A DNA stretch of 54,896 bases from CALWZE01 sp964645785 (GCA_964645785.1 CAZYAV010000012.1:1-54896), one strand, 5' to 3'. Shown: positions 1 through 8,584, counted from the first letter of the stretch. Numbers and translations are program-made. The notes: a model not told the origin generated them from the letters alone.

Positions 1-1483
1 AGGTTGCCGCCGCTCTTGATGGCGATGCGGGGCAGATTGATTGAGGTGAAGCTGAGGTTGCCGCGGCCGAACGCGATTTCCCGCTCGGGGTCGTAGACGT
101 TACCCATCACGCGGGTGCGGCAGCCCATATAGGTCANNNNNNNNNNGTTTCGGGGTGGCCGGGCTTGTAGTATTGCAGATTGAACGGCGCGTCGATAAAG
201 CTGAAATTGGGGAACAGCCGCTTGGCGGACACCCGGCAGGCCAGCTTGAACAGGTCGTAGTTCGGGTCGCCGGGGTTGTAGTTGACCCCCTCCTTGACCT
301 TGAAGATATGGATGGGGAAAATCGCGGTCTCCCCCGCGCCCAGCCCCGCCTCGGTGGCGAGCAGGACGCACCGCGAGACGAGCCGCCCCTCGGGGCTGGT
401 GTCGGTGCCGTAGTTGATCGAGCTGAACGGGGTCTGCGCGCCGGCGCGGCTGTGCATCGTGTTGAGGTTGTGCACCACCGCCTCCATCGCCTGGTAGGTG
501 TCCCGCTCGGTCTCCTCTTTTGCGTATTTTTCGGCGAACTTCTGCGCCTTTTCAATCAGCGCCGGGGCATAGCCCAGCTTTTCCAGCTCCGCGCGCTCGG
601 CGGCGTAATACGCCGCATCGGTCGCGTCCAGCCGGGGCTCCAGCCCATCCTTGCCCAGCGCGGCGATCATCGGCTTGACCGTCCCGGTATAATCCAGCTC
701 GCCGTCGGTCTCCAGGCTGAGCGCCTTGGCGAGGTTCATGCCGTACACCCGGCGGTAGGTCTTGGCCACGCCCGGCGCAAGGCCGTAATCAAAATTCGGG
801 ATGCTCTGCCCGCCGTGCTGGTCGTTCTGGTTGCTCTGGATGGCGATGCAGGCAAGCGCGCCGTAGCTCTTGATGTCGTTCGGCTCCCGCAGGTAGCCGT
901 GCCCAGTTGAAAAGCCGCCCTTGAACAGCTTGAGCAGGTCGATCTGGCAGCAGGTGGTCGTCAGGGTATAAAAATCCATGTCGTGGATGTGGATGTCCCC
1001 GTCGCGGTGGGCGGCCGCCTGCTTTTCGCTGAGGATGTATTTGCTGTAATAATCCTTCGCGCCCTCCGAGCCGTATTTGAGCATCACGCCCATCGCGGTG
1101 TCCCCGTCGATGTTGGCATTGTCCCGCTTCATGTCGCTGTCCCCCGCGTCCGAGAAGGTCAGCTCGTCGTAAATTTTCATCAGCCGGGTGTTCATCTCCC
1201 GCACCCGGGTGCGGTTGGAGCGGTAGAGGATGTACTTTTTGGCGACGAACGCGTACCCGTTGTCCATCAGCACCGTCTCAACTGTGTCCTGGATATGCTC
1301 GACGTCGGGCGCCTCGTCCCCGAACCGGTCGGCCAGCCGGCGCTCGACGATCTGCGCCAGCCGCTCGCACTCCTCGACATTGTTGCGCCCGGCCGCGCGC
1401 ATCGCCTTTTCAATGGCGCCCGCAATCTTCTGGATGTTGTACTCGACCTCGCGGCCGTCCCGCTTCTTAATTGTCCTGAACAC
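1..1483 (-). CDS. nrdD: Anaerobic (class III) ribonucleoside-triphosphate reductase, 3' end outside window
   Basis: Reduces ribonucleoside triphosphates to dNTPs by glycyl-radical chemistry under anoxia. The N-terminus opens with an ATP-cone allosteric domain (about residues 1-95), followed by the catalytic barrel with family motifs such as DGDIHIHDMDFY, THSRAGAQ-like NTMHSRAGAQTPFSS and, beyond a run of 10 N, YMGCRTRVMGN and GRGNLSFTSINLPR. The C-terminal glycyl-radical segment lies outside the window. The N run breaks the frame: the bases on both sides match one NrdD protein only if the true gap is not 10 bases (about 5 would restore PGHPETEVTYMG). The start ATG is supported by gene length. 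A consensus promoter and an NrdR-like box lie about 120 bases upstream. The activase nrdG is not in the window. Confidence 0.96.
137..146. other. Assembly gap (10 N) inside nrdD
   Basis: Ten unknown bases interrupt nrdD. The reading frames on both sides belong to the same protein but are not in phase across 10 bases, so the gap length is a placeholder and not a measured size. Confidence 0.95.
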
Positions 1484-1604
1484 GATTACTCCTCCGCTGA
1501 TACCCTGATTTTTCCATCAAAAAAAGCCGCGCGTCTGCAAGCTTTCCGCAAACGCCCGGCAGATTCTGGCCGTTTCCCTCTCGCATGATCTTGTTGCGAT
1601 TTTA

Positions 1605-1633
1605 ATTATACGGCGCAATATATAGTATGTCAA
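1605..1633 (-). promoter_or_regulatory. Consensus sigma-A promoter of nrdD
   Basis: On the minus strand TTGACA and TATAAT are separated by exactly 17 bases, a perfect match to the housekeeping consensus. The predicted transcript has a leader of about 115 bases before the nrdD ATG. Confidence 0.88.
1613..1628 (-). promoter_or_regulatory. Putative NrdR box in the nrdD promoter spacer
   Basis: The core CTATATATTG (minus strand, 1625 to 1616) fits the known NrdR operator core CwAtATaTwG at all ten positions. The outer three bases on each side fit poorly. It sits between the -35 and -10 boxes, where bound NrdR would exclude RNA polymerase. NrdR boxes usually come in pairs; no convincing second box was found nearby. 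Confidence 0.62.
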
Positions 1634-1692
1634 TCCTTATTTTCGGTTTATGAACCACAGTGCGGGAAGCCCGGGGCGGGGCGGCGCGGCGC

Positions 1693-2931
1693 TCAGATTC
1701 CCTGCACATACGGCCGCAGCTTTTCAAAAACCGCCCGCTCCACCGTCGCGGTCAGCAGCACGCCGTCCGGCTCGTACTGCTCGCGCAGGACATTGCCGTG
1801 CTCGCGGATGAGCGCGGCGAGCCCGAGCTTGTCGAACGGCAGGCGCACCACGCACCGCACCACCCGCTCGCTCAGCTTGTCCGACACGGCCGCCAGCAGC
1901 GCGTCCAGCCCCTCGCCCGTCCGGGCGCTCACCGCGATGCCGGGCAGCGCCGCGCCGGTGTCAATCCGGTCGCACTTGTTGAACACGGTCAGGGTCGGGA
2001 TATCCGCGCAGCCCATCTCGTCGATGACCCCGCGGGCGACGGCGAGCTGCGCCGGCCAAGCGTCGCTCGAAGCGTCCGCCACCAGCAGAAGCAGGCTCGC
2101 GTAGCGGATCTCCTCGAGGGTGGATTTGAACGCGTCGACAAGCGCGTGGGGCAGCCGGCTGACAAAGCCGACCGTGTCCACCAGCACGACCTGCTGCAGA
2201 TCCCCGACCGACAGCCGCCGCGCCGTGGGATCGAGGGTCGCAAACAGCTTGTCCGCCGCGTAAACCTCCGCGCCGGTCAGCGCGCGCAGCAGCGAGCTTT
2301 TGCCGACGTTGGTGTAGCCCACCAGCGCGACGACCGGCACCCCCGACTTTTCCCGGCCGCGGCGGGTCGTGTCCCGGCGGCGCGCAATCCCGTCCAGCCG
2401 CTCCCGCAGCGCCGCCGCGCGGGCGCGCAGATAGCGCCTGTCCGTCTCCAGCTTTGTCTCACCCGGGCCGCGGGTGCCGATGCCGCCGCCAAGCCGGGAA
2501 AGCGACGTGCCCAGCCCGGCAAGGCGGGGCAGCCGGTAGTTCAGCTGCGCCAGCTCAACCTGCAATTTCCCCTCGGCCGAGCGCGCCGCCTGCGCGAAGA
2601 TGTCCAGAATCAGCGCCGTGCGGTCGACCACCCGCACCCCGACGGCCGCCTCAATGTTGCGCAGCTTCGCGCCTGTCAGCTCGGTGTCGGCGACAAGCAG
2701 GTCGGCGTCCAGTCGCTCGCAGAGTTCGCGCGCCTCGGCCAGCTTGCCCGCGCCGAGATAGCCGTATGCATCCGGCGCGCCACGCCGCTGGACGATTTCG
2801 CCAATCACCGCCGCGCCCGCCGTCTCGCACAGCGCGCGCAGCTCCTCCAGCGAGGCGTCGACGTCGTATTCCCCCGTGTCCGCCGCCGCGAGCACGGCGC
2901 GCTCGGCCGCCTGTTCCCAGTCCTTTTCCAT
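1693..2931 (-). CDS. hflX: GTPase HflX
   Basis: Ribosome-associated GTPase that splits or rescues stalled 70S ribosomes under stress. The N-terminal HflX domain includes YGYLGAGKLAE; the linker carries the family signature GGIGTRGPGETKLETDRR; the G domain shows GYTNVGKSSLL (G1), DTVGF (G3) and NKCD (G4). At 412 residues it is of normal length. An open frame extends upstream, but the ATG used here begins the recognisable protein (MEKDWEQ) and has a GAGGGA ribosome site; the upstream part is low-complexity and Arg/Pro-rich. It lies between nrdD and dapF and is probably transcribed alone. Confidence 0.95.
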   Translation of the reverse strand: MEKDWEQAAERAVLAAADTGEYDVDASLEELRALCETAGAAVIGEIVQRRGAPDAYGYLGAGKLAEARELCERLDADLLVADTELTGAKLRNIEAAVGVRVVDRTALILDIFAQAARSAEGKLQVELAQLNYRLPRLAGLGTSLSRLGGGIGTRGPGETKLETDRRYLRARAAALRERLDGIARRRDTTRRGREKSGVPVVALVGYTNVGKSSLLRALTGAEVYAADKLFATLDPTARRLSVGDLQQVVLVDTVGFVSRLPHALVDAFKSTLEEIRYASLLLLVADASSDAWPAQLAVARGVIDEMGCADIPTLTVFNKCDRIDTGAALPGIAVSARTGEGLDALLAAVSDKLSERVVRCVVRLPFDKLGLAALIREHGNVLREQYEPDGVLLTATVERAVFEKLRPYVQGI

Positions 2932-3022
2932 CCGTTTCCCTCTCTGTTTTGCCCAAACGCCGCAATCCGGCTCGCCGCGCTCTGTGCGCGGCGACGCTGT
3001 CCGATGCGGCCGTATGGTATTC

Positions 3023-3028
3023 ATCATA
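3023..3028 (-). promoter_or_regulatory. Possible extended -10 element for hflX
   Basis: The minus strand reads TGCTATGAT, an extended -10 (TGn plus TATGAT), about 90 bases upstream of the hflX ATG. No good -35 accompanies it. Confidence 0.4.
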
Positions 3029-3205
3029 GCATGTTTGCGCGGCAATATACACCCCCGGCCAAAAACAAACCGGCCGGGCGCCGAACGGCGAGCCGGGCAC
3101 GGCCGCCCCATGCGGAACGCCCGCAGCCGAGGGCAGCCGGCCGGGCGGTTTTCCGCCGCGATTCGCCGACGAGCCGCGCCGCAGCCCCCTCCGCCCGCGG
3201 CAAGT

Positions 3206-3233
3206 TTGAATCGTCCGCGAAATATGCTATAAT
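3206..3233 (+). promoter_or_regulatory. Promoter of dapF
   Basis: TTGAAT (-35) and TATAAT (-10, preceded by an extended TGC) are 16 bases apart, followed by a leader of about 60 bases with the ribosome site GGGAGGGG before dapF. Confidence 0.8.
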
Positions 3234-3299
3234 GTCGGTATCTTTTCCCCGGCGGCCGGGGGAATAAGCCGCACGCCGGTTTTCACGGGAGGGGAGCCG

Positions 3300-4154
3300 A
3301 TGAAGCTCAAATTCACCAAAATGCAGGGCGCGGGCAACGACTATGTCTATATCGACTGCTTTGCGCAGGACATCCGCCTGACCCCCGAACAGATCGCCTT
3401 CCTGTCCGACCGCCGGTTCGGCGTCGGCGGGGACGGGGTCATCTTCATCCGCCCCAGCGAGCACGCGGACGGGTTTATGGACATGTACAACCTGGACGGC
3501 AGCGCGGGGCAGATGTGCGGCAACGGGGTGCGGTGCGTCGGCAAATACCTCTTTGACCACGGCCATGCCCGCGGCAGCACGGTTCGGGTGGACACCCGCA
3601 GCGGCGTCAAGGTTCTCGACATCCGGCTTGGCGCGGACGGGCGCGCCTGCGGCGCGCGGGTGGACATGGGCGAGCCGGTGTTCGGCTGCGGCGAAATCCC
3701 CGTCGCGTATGCGGGGGACAGCCTCGCCGTCCCGGTCGAGCTCGCGCTGCCCGAGGGCGGCAAGACGGTCACGGTTTCCTGCGTCTCGATGGGCAACCCG
3801 CACGCCGTGCTGTTCACCGGCGGCATCGACCGGCTTGCGCTGGAGACAATCGGCCCCCTGTTCGAGCACAATCCCCGCTTCCCCGACCGGGTCAACACCG
3901 AATTTGTGGAGGTGCTCTCCCGCCGGGAGCTGCGGATGCGGGTGTGGGAGCGCGGGTCGGGCGAGACGCTCGCCTGCGGCACCGGCGCGTGCGCGGCCGC
4001 CGTCTGCGCCGTGCGGCGCGGCCTGTGCGACCGCGGCGAACCGGTTTTCGTCCACCTGCGCGGCGGCGACCTGGAAATCACCTGGGCGCAGGACGGGCGG
4101 GTCTACATGCTCGGGCCGGCCGTCGAGGTGTACAGCGGTGAGATCGAGCTGTAA
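3300..4154 (+). CDS. dapF: Diaminopimelate epimerase
   Basis: Converts LL- to meso-diaminopimelate for lysine and peptidoglycan synthesis, without a cofactor. Both catalytic cysteines are visible in their signatures: MCGNGVRC in the N-terminal half and ACGTGACA in the C-terminal half. KMQGAGNDY and FGVGGDGVIF are further family marks. The length of 284 residues is typical. The start follows a GGGAGGGG ribosome site and a good promoter. The next gene, dapL, makes its substrate, so the two enzymes form the last steps of the aminotransferase variant of the DAP pathway. Confidence 0.97.
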   Translation: MKLKFTKMQGAGNDYVYIDCFAQDIRLTPEQIAFLSDRRFGVGGDGVIFIRPSEHADGFMDMYNLDGSAGQMCGNGVRCVGKYLFDHGHARGSTVRVDTRSGVKVLDIRLGADGRACGARVDMGEPVFGCGEIPVAYAGDSLAVPVELALPEGGKTVTVSCVSMGNPHAVLFTGGIDRLALETIGPLFEHNPRFPDRVNTEFVEVLSRRELRMRVWERGSGETLACGTGACAAAVCAVRRGLCDRGEPVFVHLRGGDLEITWAQDGRVYMLGPAVEVYSGEIEL

Positions 4155-4543
4155 GCGGCGCGGCTGCTCGGGCGCAAAAGGGCTCGCCCACATCGGGCGG
4201 TTTTGCCCCGCAGGCCGGGGCGGCGACGGGGTTTCCCGGCGGACGGCCGGGCGCAGGCAGGCGGCATTTTGCGCGCCGCATGGATGGCGCAGGCGAACAA
4301 GCCCGCGCCGCAAGCTCTCTGCCGCGCCATTCGCACGGGCTTTTTCCGGCTGGAGGCGCAGCGGACATTCCATCCGAGCGGCTGCTGCCACCGCAATCCC
4401 GATTCCCGGCGCGGCGGCGCAGGCGCGGCGGGCTTTCCGCTTCAATAAAGCTTACCTAAACACCATTCCCGAACCGGCTGCCGCAGGCTCGCCGGTTCCG
4501 CCCCCGCGCAATGCGCGGAATACGCAATCACAAGGAGCATCGC
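4155..4543 (+). other. dapF-dapL intergenic region
   Basis: About 390 GC-rich bases with no convincing gene. A weak hairpin with arms AAGCCCG (4299-4305) and CGGGCTT (4336-4342) runs into a short T tract and could be a terminator or attenuator. No clear promoter was found ahead of dapL, so read-through from dapF is likely. Confidence 0.4.
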
Positions 4544-5734
4544 ATGGTCAAGCTCAACGGCAATTTTGACAGACTGGTCAACAACTATCTGTTCGCGGAG
4601 GTCGCCAGCCGGGTTGCGGCCTACCGGCAGGCGCACCCGGACAGCGCGGTCATCAGCATGGGGATCGGGGACGTCACCCAGCCCCTGCCGCCCGCCGTCG
4701 TGCAGGCGATGCAGGCGGCCGCCGCCGAGATGGGGCGCAAGGAGACCTTCCGCGGCTACGGCCCCTATGAGGGGTACGAATTTGCGCGGGAGGCGGTGCG
4801 GCGGCACTACGGCTATTTTGGCTGCGCGCCCGCGTTGGACGAGATTTTCATCGGGGACGGCGCCAAAAACGACCTGGGCGGCATTGTCGACCTGTTTGGC
4901 GCGGGCAACCTCGTGGCCATCCCCGACCCGGTCTACCCCGCCTATGTGGACGTCAACACCCTTTGCGGCAACGAGATCCTCTATCTGGACGGCAACGAGC
5001 AAAACGGGTTCCTGCCCGCCCCGCCCAGCCGCCCCGCCGACATCGTCTATCTGTGCTCCCCCAACAACCCGACCGGCGCGGTCTACACCCGCGCGGGGCT
5101 GAAGGCCTGGGTGGATTACGCAAACGAGGCCGGCGCGGTGATTCTGTTTGACGCGGCGTACGAGAACTTTATTCAGGACGATGCCCTCCCGCACAGCATT
5201 TTTGAGATTGAGGGGGCGCAGACCTGCGCCATCGAGCTCTGCTCCCTTTCCAAGACGGCGGGCTTCACCGGGACGCGCTGCGGCTACACGGTGATTCCCA
5301 AGGCGCTTGTGCGGCAGGGGAAGAGCCTGAACGGCATGTGGGCGCGCCGCGCCGCAATCAAGTATAACGGCACAAGCTATGTCATCCAGCGCGCCGCCGA
5401 GGCCGTGTTCAGCCCCGAGGGATTCAGCCAAGCGCAGGCGAATATCCGGTATTACCTGCACAACGCGCAGGTGATGGGAGAGGCGCTGCGCGCCGCGGGA
5501 GTCGAGTACGTCGGCGGGGAAAACAGCCCCTATCTCTGGTTCAAATGCCCGGGCGGAATCGGCTCCTGGGCGCTGTTCGACCGCCTGCTGGACGAGGCAA
5601 ACGTCGTCTGCACCCCCGGCGCGGGGTTCGGCAAAAACGGCGAGGGCTGGTGCCGCCTGACCGCCTTCGGGGACGCGGAGCAGACCAAAACCGCGATGGC
5701 GCGTGTCTCCCGCGTGCTCGGCGCGCTGCGTTGA
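4544..5734 (+). CDS. dapL: LL-diaminopimelate aminotransferase
   Basis: PLP enzyme that makes LL-diaminopimelate directly from tetrahydrodipicolinate and glutamate, bypassing the acylated intermediates of the DapD/C/E route. The fold-type I signatures MGIGDVTQPLP, FIGDGAKND, SPNNPTGAVY and SLSKTAGFTGTRCGY are present; the PLP lysine is K237 in SLSKT. The length of 396 residues is close to the family norm. The ATG chosen has AAGGAG 7-8 bases upstream. Pairing with dapF just upstream supports the assignment. The last 42 bases of the gene are repeated beyond the N gap that follows, which is an assembly effect and not a second gene. Confidence 0.96.
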   Translation: MVKLNGNFDRLVNNYLFAEVASRVAAYRQAHPDSAVISMGIGDVTQPLPPAVVQAMQAAAAEMGRKETFRGYGPYEGYEFAREAVRRHYGYFGCAPALDEIFIGDGAKNDLGGIVDLFGAGNLVAIPDPVYPAYVDVNTLCGNEILYLDGNEQNGFLPAPPSRPADIVYLCSPNNPTGAVYTRAGLKAWVDYANEAGAVILFDAAYENFIQDDALPHSIFEIEGAQTCAIELCSLSKTAGFTGTRCGYTVIPKALVRQGKSLNGMWARRAAIKYNGTSYVIQRAAEAVFSPEGFSQAQANIRYYLHNAQVMGEALRAAGVEYVGGENSPYLWFKCPGGIGSWALFDRLLDEANVVCTPGAGFGKNGEGWCRLTAFGDAEQTKTAMARVSRVLGALR

Positions 5735-5747
5735 GCACACGCGGCGC
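5693..5747 (+). repeat. 55-base direct repeat, copy 1 (left edge of gap)
   Basis: This stretch, covering the 3' end of dapL and 13 bases beyond the stop, is identical to 5848-5902 on the other side of the N run. It most probably represents the two ends of one sequence that were not merged. Confidence 0.9.
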
Positions 5748-5847
5748 NNNNNNNNNNNNNNNNNNNNNNNNNNNNNNNNNNNNNNNNNNNNNNNNNNNNN
5801 NNNNNNNNNNNNNNNNNNNNNNNNNNNNNNNNNNNNNNNNNNNNNNN
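5748..5847. other. Assembly gap (100 N), probably spurious
   Basis: Exactly 100 N flanked by identical 55-base sequences. The flanks look like an overlap between neighbouring contigs, so the real gap may be absent. Confidence 0.9.
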
Positions 5848-5902
5848 GCGATGGCGCGTGTCTCCCGCGTGCTCGGCGCGCTGCGTTGAGCACACGCGGC
5901 GC
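5848..5902 (+). repeat. 55-base direct repeat, copy 2 (right edge of gap)
   Basis: Identical to 5693-5747. It encodes the last codons and stop of dapL a second time, without the rest of the gene. Confidence 0.9.
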
Positions 5903-6090
5903 GGCGGAAGGAACCGGCCGGGACTGCGCCGCCGTAAAGGCCGCGGCATCCTTTCCCGGCACGGCCTGCCGGCTTACTCCCCGCGGCGGGCGGCGCGGCC
6001 TTTGGCGGGGGAGGCAAAGCGCGGCCGCACCTGCGGGCAACGGCCGCCGGGAGGGGCTTGGCGGCGGGCGCGCCCCGGCATTTTGTGCGG

Positions 6091-6119
6091 TCGACTATTT
6101 TGCCCGGTTATGCTATACT
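6091..6119 (+). promoter_or_regulatory. Promoter of the zinc-ribbon/DUF2752 pair
   Basis: TCGACT (-35) and TATACT (-10, with extended TGC) are 17 bases apart. The leader to the first ATG is about 100 bases and ends with AAAGGAG. Confidence 0.7.
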
Positions 6120-6225
6120 GAAGCTGTACCAGTCCTGTCCGGCTCGATATGGTCACCCCCCGGCGCGCGGTCTTCCGGCCGCTGCCGGTTTACGCTGTTT
6201 TCGATTTGATAAAGGAGAACGTCAA

Positions 6226-6816
6226 ATGAACTGTCCAAAATGCAACTACGACAACGCGGACGACGCCCTGTTCTGCGCGAACTGCGGCGCAAAGCTGGAG
6301 GCGCCGGGGCCGTACACCCCGATAGACGACGCCAACAGCCAGCTGCCAGTCTACGGCGCCGACCAGGCGTCCCAGGGCGGCACGCCGTACGGCGGCCAGC
6401 AGCCCGCCGGCTTCCCCAACTATGGCCAGGCGCAGCAGAGCCAGCCGCAGAACGGCTACGGGAACTATTCGGGCTACACCCCCGCCCAGCAGTCCTATAA
6501 CCCGAACGGCTACAACGGCTACCGCCCGGGGCAGGAGCGCGACTGGGCGGCGATTGCCGCGCTGGTGTGCGGGATTCTGGCGCTGCCCTGCTGCTTCACC
6601 GTTTACGGCGGCATCGTCGTCTCCGTCTGCGCGGTGGTGTTCGGCATTGTCGGCATCAAAAGCTCCAAAAAGGCGATGGCGATCGTCGGGCTCTGCCTCG
6701 GCGCGGTCGGGCTGGTCTGCGCGGTCATCATAATTGCGACCTCGTTCTCCCTGCTGCGGGATCCCGCGTTTATGGATGAGCTGCTGTCCGAGCTTGAGGG
6801 CATTTCCCGGTCATGA
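6226..6816 (+). CDS. Zinc-ribbon membrane protein (DUF4190-like)
   Basis: A 196-residue protein of unknown role. The N-terminus is a zinc ribbon with two CxxC pairs (CPKC and CANC). Residues about 30-105 are rich in Gly, Tyr, Gln, Asn and Pro and probably disordered. The C-terminus has two hydrophobic helices (around IAALVCGILALPCC and the AIVGLCLGAVGLVCAVIIIA region) resembling DUF4190. AAAGGAG precedes the ATG. The stop overlaps the start of the next gene (ATGA), indicating translational coupling with the DUF2752 protein. Confidence 0.85.
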   Translation: MNCPKCNYDNADDALFCANCGAKLEAPGPYTPIDDANSQLPVYGADQASQGGTPYGGQQPAGFPNYGQAQQSQPQNGYGNYSGYTPAQQSYNPNGYNGYRPGQERDWAAIAALVCGILALPCCFTVYGGIVVSVCAVVFGIVGIKSSKKAMAIVGLCLGAVGLVCAVIIIATSFSLLRDPAFMDELLSELEGISRS

Positions 6817-7292
6817 GCCGCGAACCGGGCGCGGCCGGGCGCGGCGAACCGCCGGGCTTTGGTTATGCCGCGCCTGCCCGGCAGGCGCGCCCCGGCAGCC
6901 GGTGCGGGCGGCTTGCGCTGCTTCACCTGTGCGTCTGCGTCCTTGCCGCCGCGGCCGGCCGGCTGTGGTTCCGGCTGGGGCTGCACTTCCCGCCCTGCAT
7001 GTTCAACCGCCTCACCGGGCTGTGCTGCCTCACCTGCGGCGCGACCCGCGCGGTGGACGCGCTTTTGCACGGGCAGCTGCTCCGCTCCTTTCTGCTCAAC
7101 CCGACGCCGGTTCTGCTCTGCCTCTTTCTGGCGTGGGTGCTGGGCTTTGAGCTGGTCGGCTTTTTGCGCGGCAAGGCAGTCCGGTTCCGCTGGGGGCTGC
7201 ACGCGCTCGTCGGCATTGTCGCGGTCGCGGCGGTTTACTGCGTGCTGCGCAACCTCGGCTTTGCGCCGGTGCCCGGCGAGCTGTACCCGTAA
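6813..7292 (+). CDS. DUF2752 family membrane protein
   Basis: A 159-residue membrane protein of unknown function. The family signature is present: a cysteine-containing PPCMFNRLTGLCCLTCGATRA stretch between hydrophobic helices, close to the usual C-P-x-TG-x-CPxCGxTRA pattern. About three hydrophobic segments are visible. It overlaps the preceding zinc-ribbon gene by four bases. In other Firmicutes such proteins sit beside TM2 or DUF4190 proteins, as here. Confidence 0.85.
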   Translation: MSREPGAAGRGEPPGFGYAAPARQARPGSRCGRLALLHLCVCVLAAAAGRLWFRLGLHFPPCMFNRLTGLCCLTCGATRAVDALLHGQLLRSFLLNPTPVLLCLFLAWVLGFELVGFLRGKAVRFRWGLHALVGIVAVAAVYCVLRNLGFAPVPGELYP

Positions 7293-7360
7293 CCCGGTGG
7301 GGGCGGATGTTCCTGCTATGCCAAAGCGGGGCACGGTTGGGGCGCACTTCATCAGGAAGC

Positions 7361-7405
7361 CGGCACCCGCTGAGAGACTGTTGTCTTTCGGCGGGTGCTT
7401 TATTC
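7361..7405 (+). terminator. Rho-independent terminator after the DUF2752 gene
   Basis: Arms GCACCCGC (7363-7370) and GCGGGTGC (7391-7398) form a stem followed by TTTATTC. Confidence 0.65.
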
Positions 7406-7472
7406 TGCCGGTCTTTGCGAGCCGTCGGGACTGGTTGATCTTGGAATTCTCATTGTTTAAATGGAGGACAGG

Positions 7473-8165
7473 ATGAAAAAAATCGGCTTGGTGGGCGGAA
7501 CAGGACCCGAATCCACTTTGCTGTATTACAGAGAATTAAACAGCAGAGCAGACAAATTGACAAATGGCACAGAGATGCCGGATATAGTCATTGAGAGTGT
7601 CAATTTCAGGAAAGCATGGCGCTTTACAACGGCCGGAGCCTATTCGGAACTGGCGGATTACCTTTCTGAAAAGGTCGTTTGCCTGAAAAATGCAGGCGCC
7701 GAAGTAATCGCCCTGACTGCCGGAACAATGCATATTGTTTACGATGAAGTTTTGAACAGAACCGGCGTTCCATTGGTAAGCATCCCAAAGGCTGTTTGTG
7801 CGCAGGCAATGTCTCTGGGCATAAAACGCGTCGGACTGCTCGGAACTGTTTTTACGATGGAGCAGGACTATATGAAGAGAGATTTTCTTCATGCGGGAAT
7901 TGAGGTCATTATCCCACAAAAGGGTGAACGGGAACTTATTGCAAAGAGAATTCTTGAGGAGCTTGAAGTCGGCATTGTCAAAGAAAGAACATTGCAGGAG
8001 TTTAGTAAAATTATAGAAAGAATGAAGCGGGAAGATGGCATCGAGGCAATCATTCTTGGATGTACGGAATTGCCGTTATTGTTAAATTCAGACAATTGCC
8101 CGCTGTGCGTTTTGGATGCGGTTGAAATTCATTTGAAGAAATTATTATCAATGGCGTTGGAATAG
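7473..8165 (+). CDS. Aspartate/glutamate racemase family protein
   Basis: A 230-residue member of the cofactor-independent amino-acid racemase family. It shows the N-terminal KKIGLVGGTGPEST signature and the second catalytic motif GCTELPLL near the C-terminus. At the first catalytic position, where relatives carry CNTxH or TNTMH, this protein reads LTAGTMH, so the usual cysteine or threonine seems displaced or lost. The ATG at 7473 follows GGAGGACAGG; an in-frame ATG four codons earlier is inside that site. Base composition is far lower in GC than its neighbours, suggesting horizontal transfer. Substrate is unknown; it could be broad-specificity or non-racemising. Confidence 0.85.
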   Translation: MKKIGLVGGTGPESTLLYYRELNSRADKLTNGTEMPDIVIESVNFRKAWRFTTAGAYSELADYLSEKVVCLKNAGAEVIALTAGTMHIVYDEVLNRTGVPLVSIPKAVCAQAMSLGIKRVGLLGTVFTMEQDYMKRDFLHAGIEVIIPQKGERELIAKRILEELEVGIVKERTLQEFSKIIERMKREDGIEAIILGCTELPLLLNSDNCPLCVLDAVEIHLKKLLSMALE

Positions 8166-8240
8166 GACAAATTCCCATTTATCGTTTTGACCCGCGGGAC
8201 ACTTTCCCTGAAAGCGCCGCAGTGGGCTGCACCATATAAA

Positions 8241-8275
8241 AGGGCAAGGCAGATCTGGGCAGTCTGTCTTGCCCT
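8241..8275. other. Hairpin downstream of the racemase gene
   Basis: Arms of 13 bases (AGGGCAAGGCAGA and TCTGTCTTGCCCT) with one G-U pair. No T tract follows on the plus strand; on the minus strand TTTTAT follows. It may be a weak terminator of the racemase gene. The rest of 8166-8550 shows no gene. Confidence 0.45.
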
Positions 8276-8551
8276 CAACCGCTTTATGGGGCGCCGCCCT
8301 TTGCGCCCCGCTCTTTTCCGGGCTTTGTGCGGCGGTGGGGCAGCGGTGCCCTCGGCTCGTCCGCCGCTTCCGCCCGCCCGTCCGGGATTTTCACCCGGCG
8401 CGGCGCGCCGTGTTTCAAAACGAGCCGCGGCGTCCCGGCGCTTTGCGGGCGGGCGCCCCGCCGCGCAAAAACCGCCGGCTATCGGGCACAATATCCACAG
8501 CCCCCGGCCTCGTCCAGCCTGCCGCCCGGATTAAAGAAAGATTAAACGGCG

Positions 8552-8584
8552 TTGAAGAAGAATTTAAGAATGCGTCGTTATAAT
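8552..8584 (+). promoter_or_regulatory. Putative promoter of the ECF sigma operon
   Basis: A TATAAT at 8579-8584 lacks a well-spaced -35. The overlapping pair TTGAAG (8552) and CGTC (8573), 15 bases apart, resembles an ECF-type promoter and could mean autoregulation. The two readings cannot be separated from sequence alone. Confidence 0.45.

Noticed and set aside
1660..3267. A 535-codon plus-strand frame over hflX
   Set aside because: Shadow of hflX; composition is typical of reversed GC-rich coding sequence.
7416..7460. Promoter TTGATC-N17-TAAATG before the racemase gene
   Set aside because: The -10 matches only three of six consensus bases and would overlap the ribosome site region.
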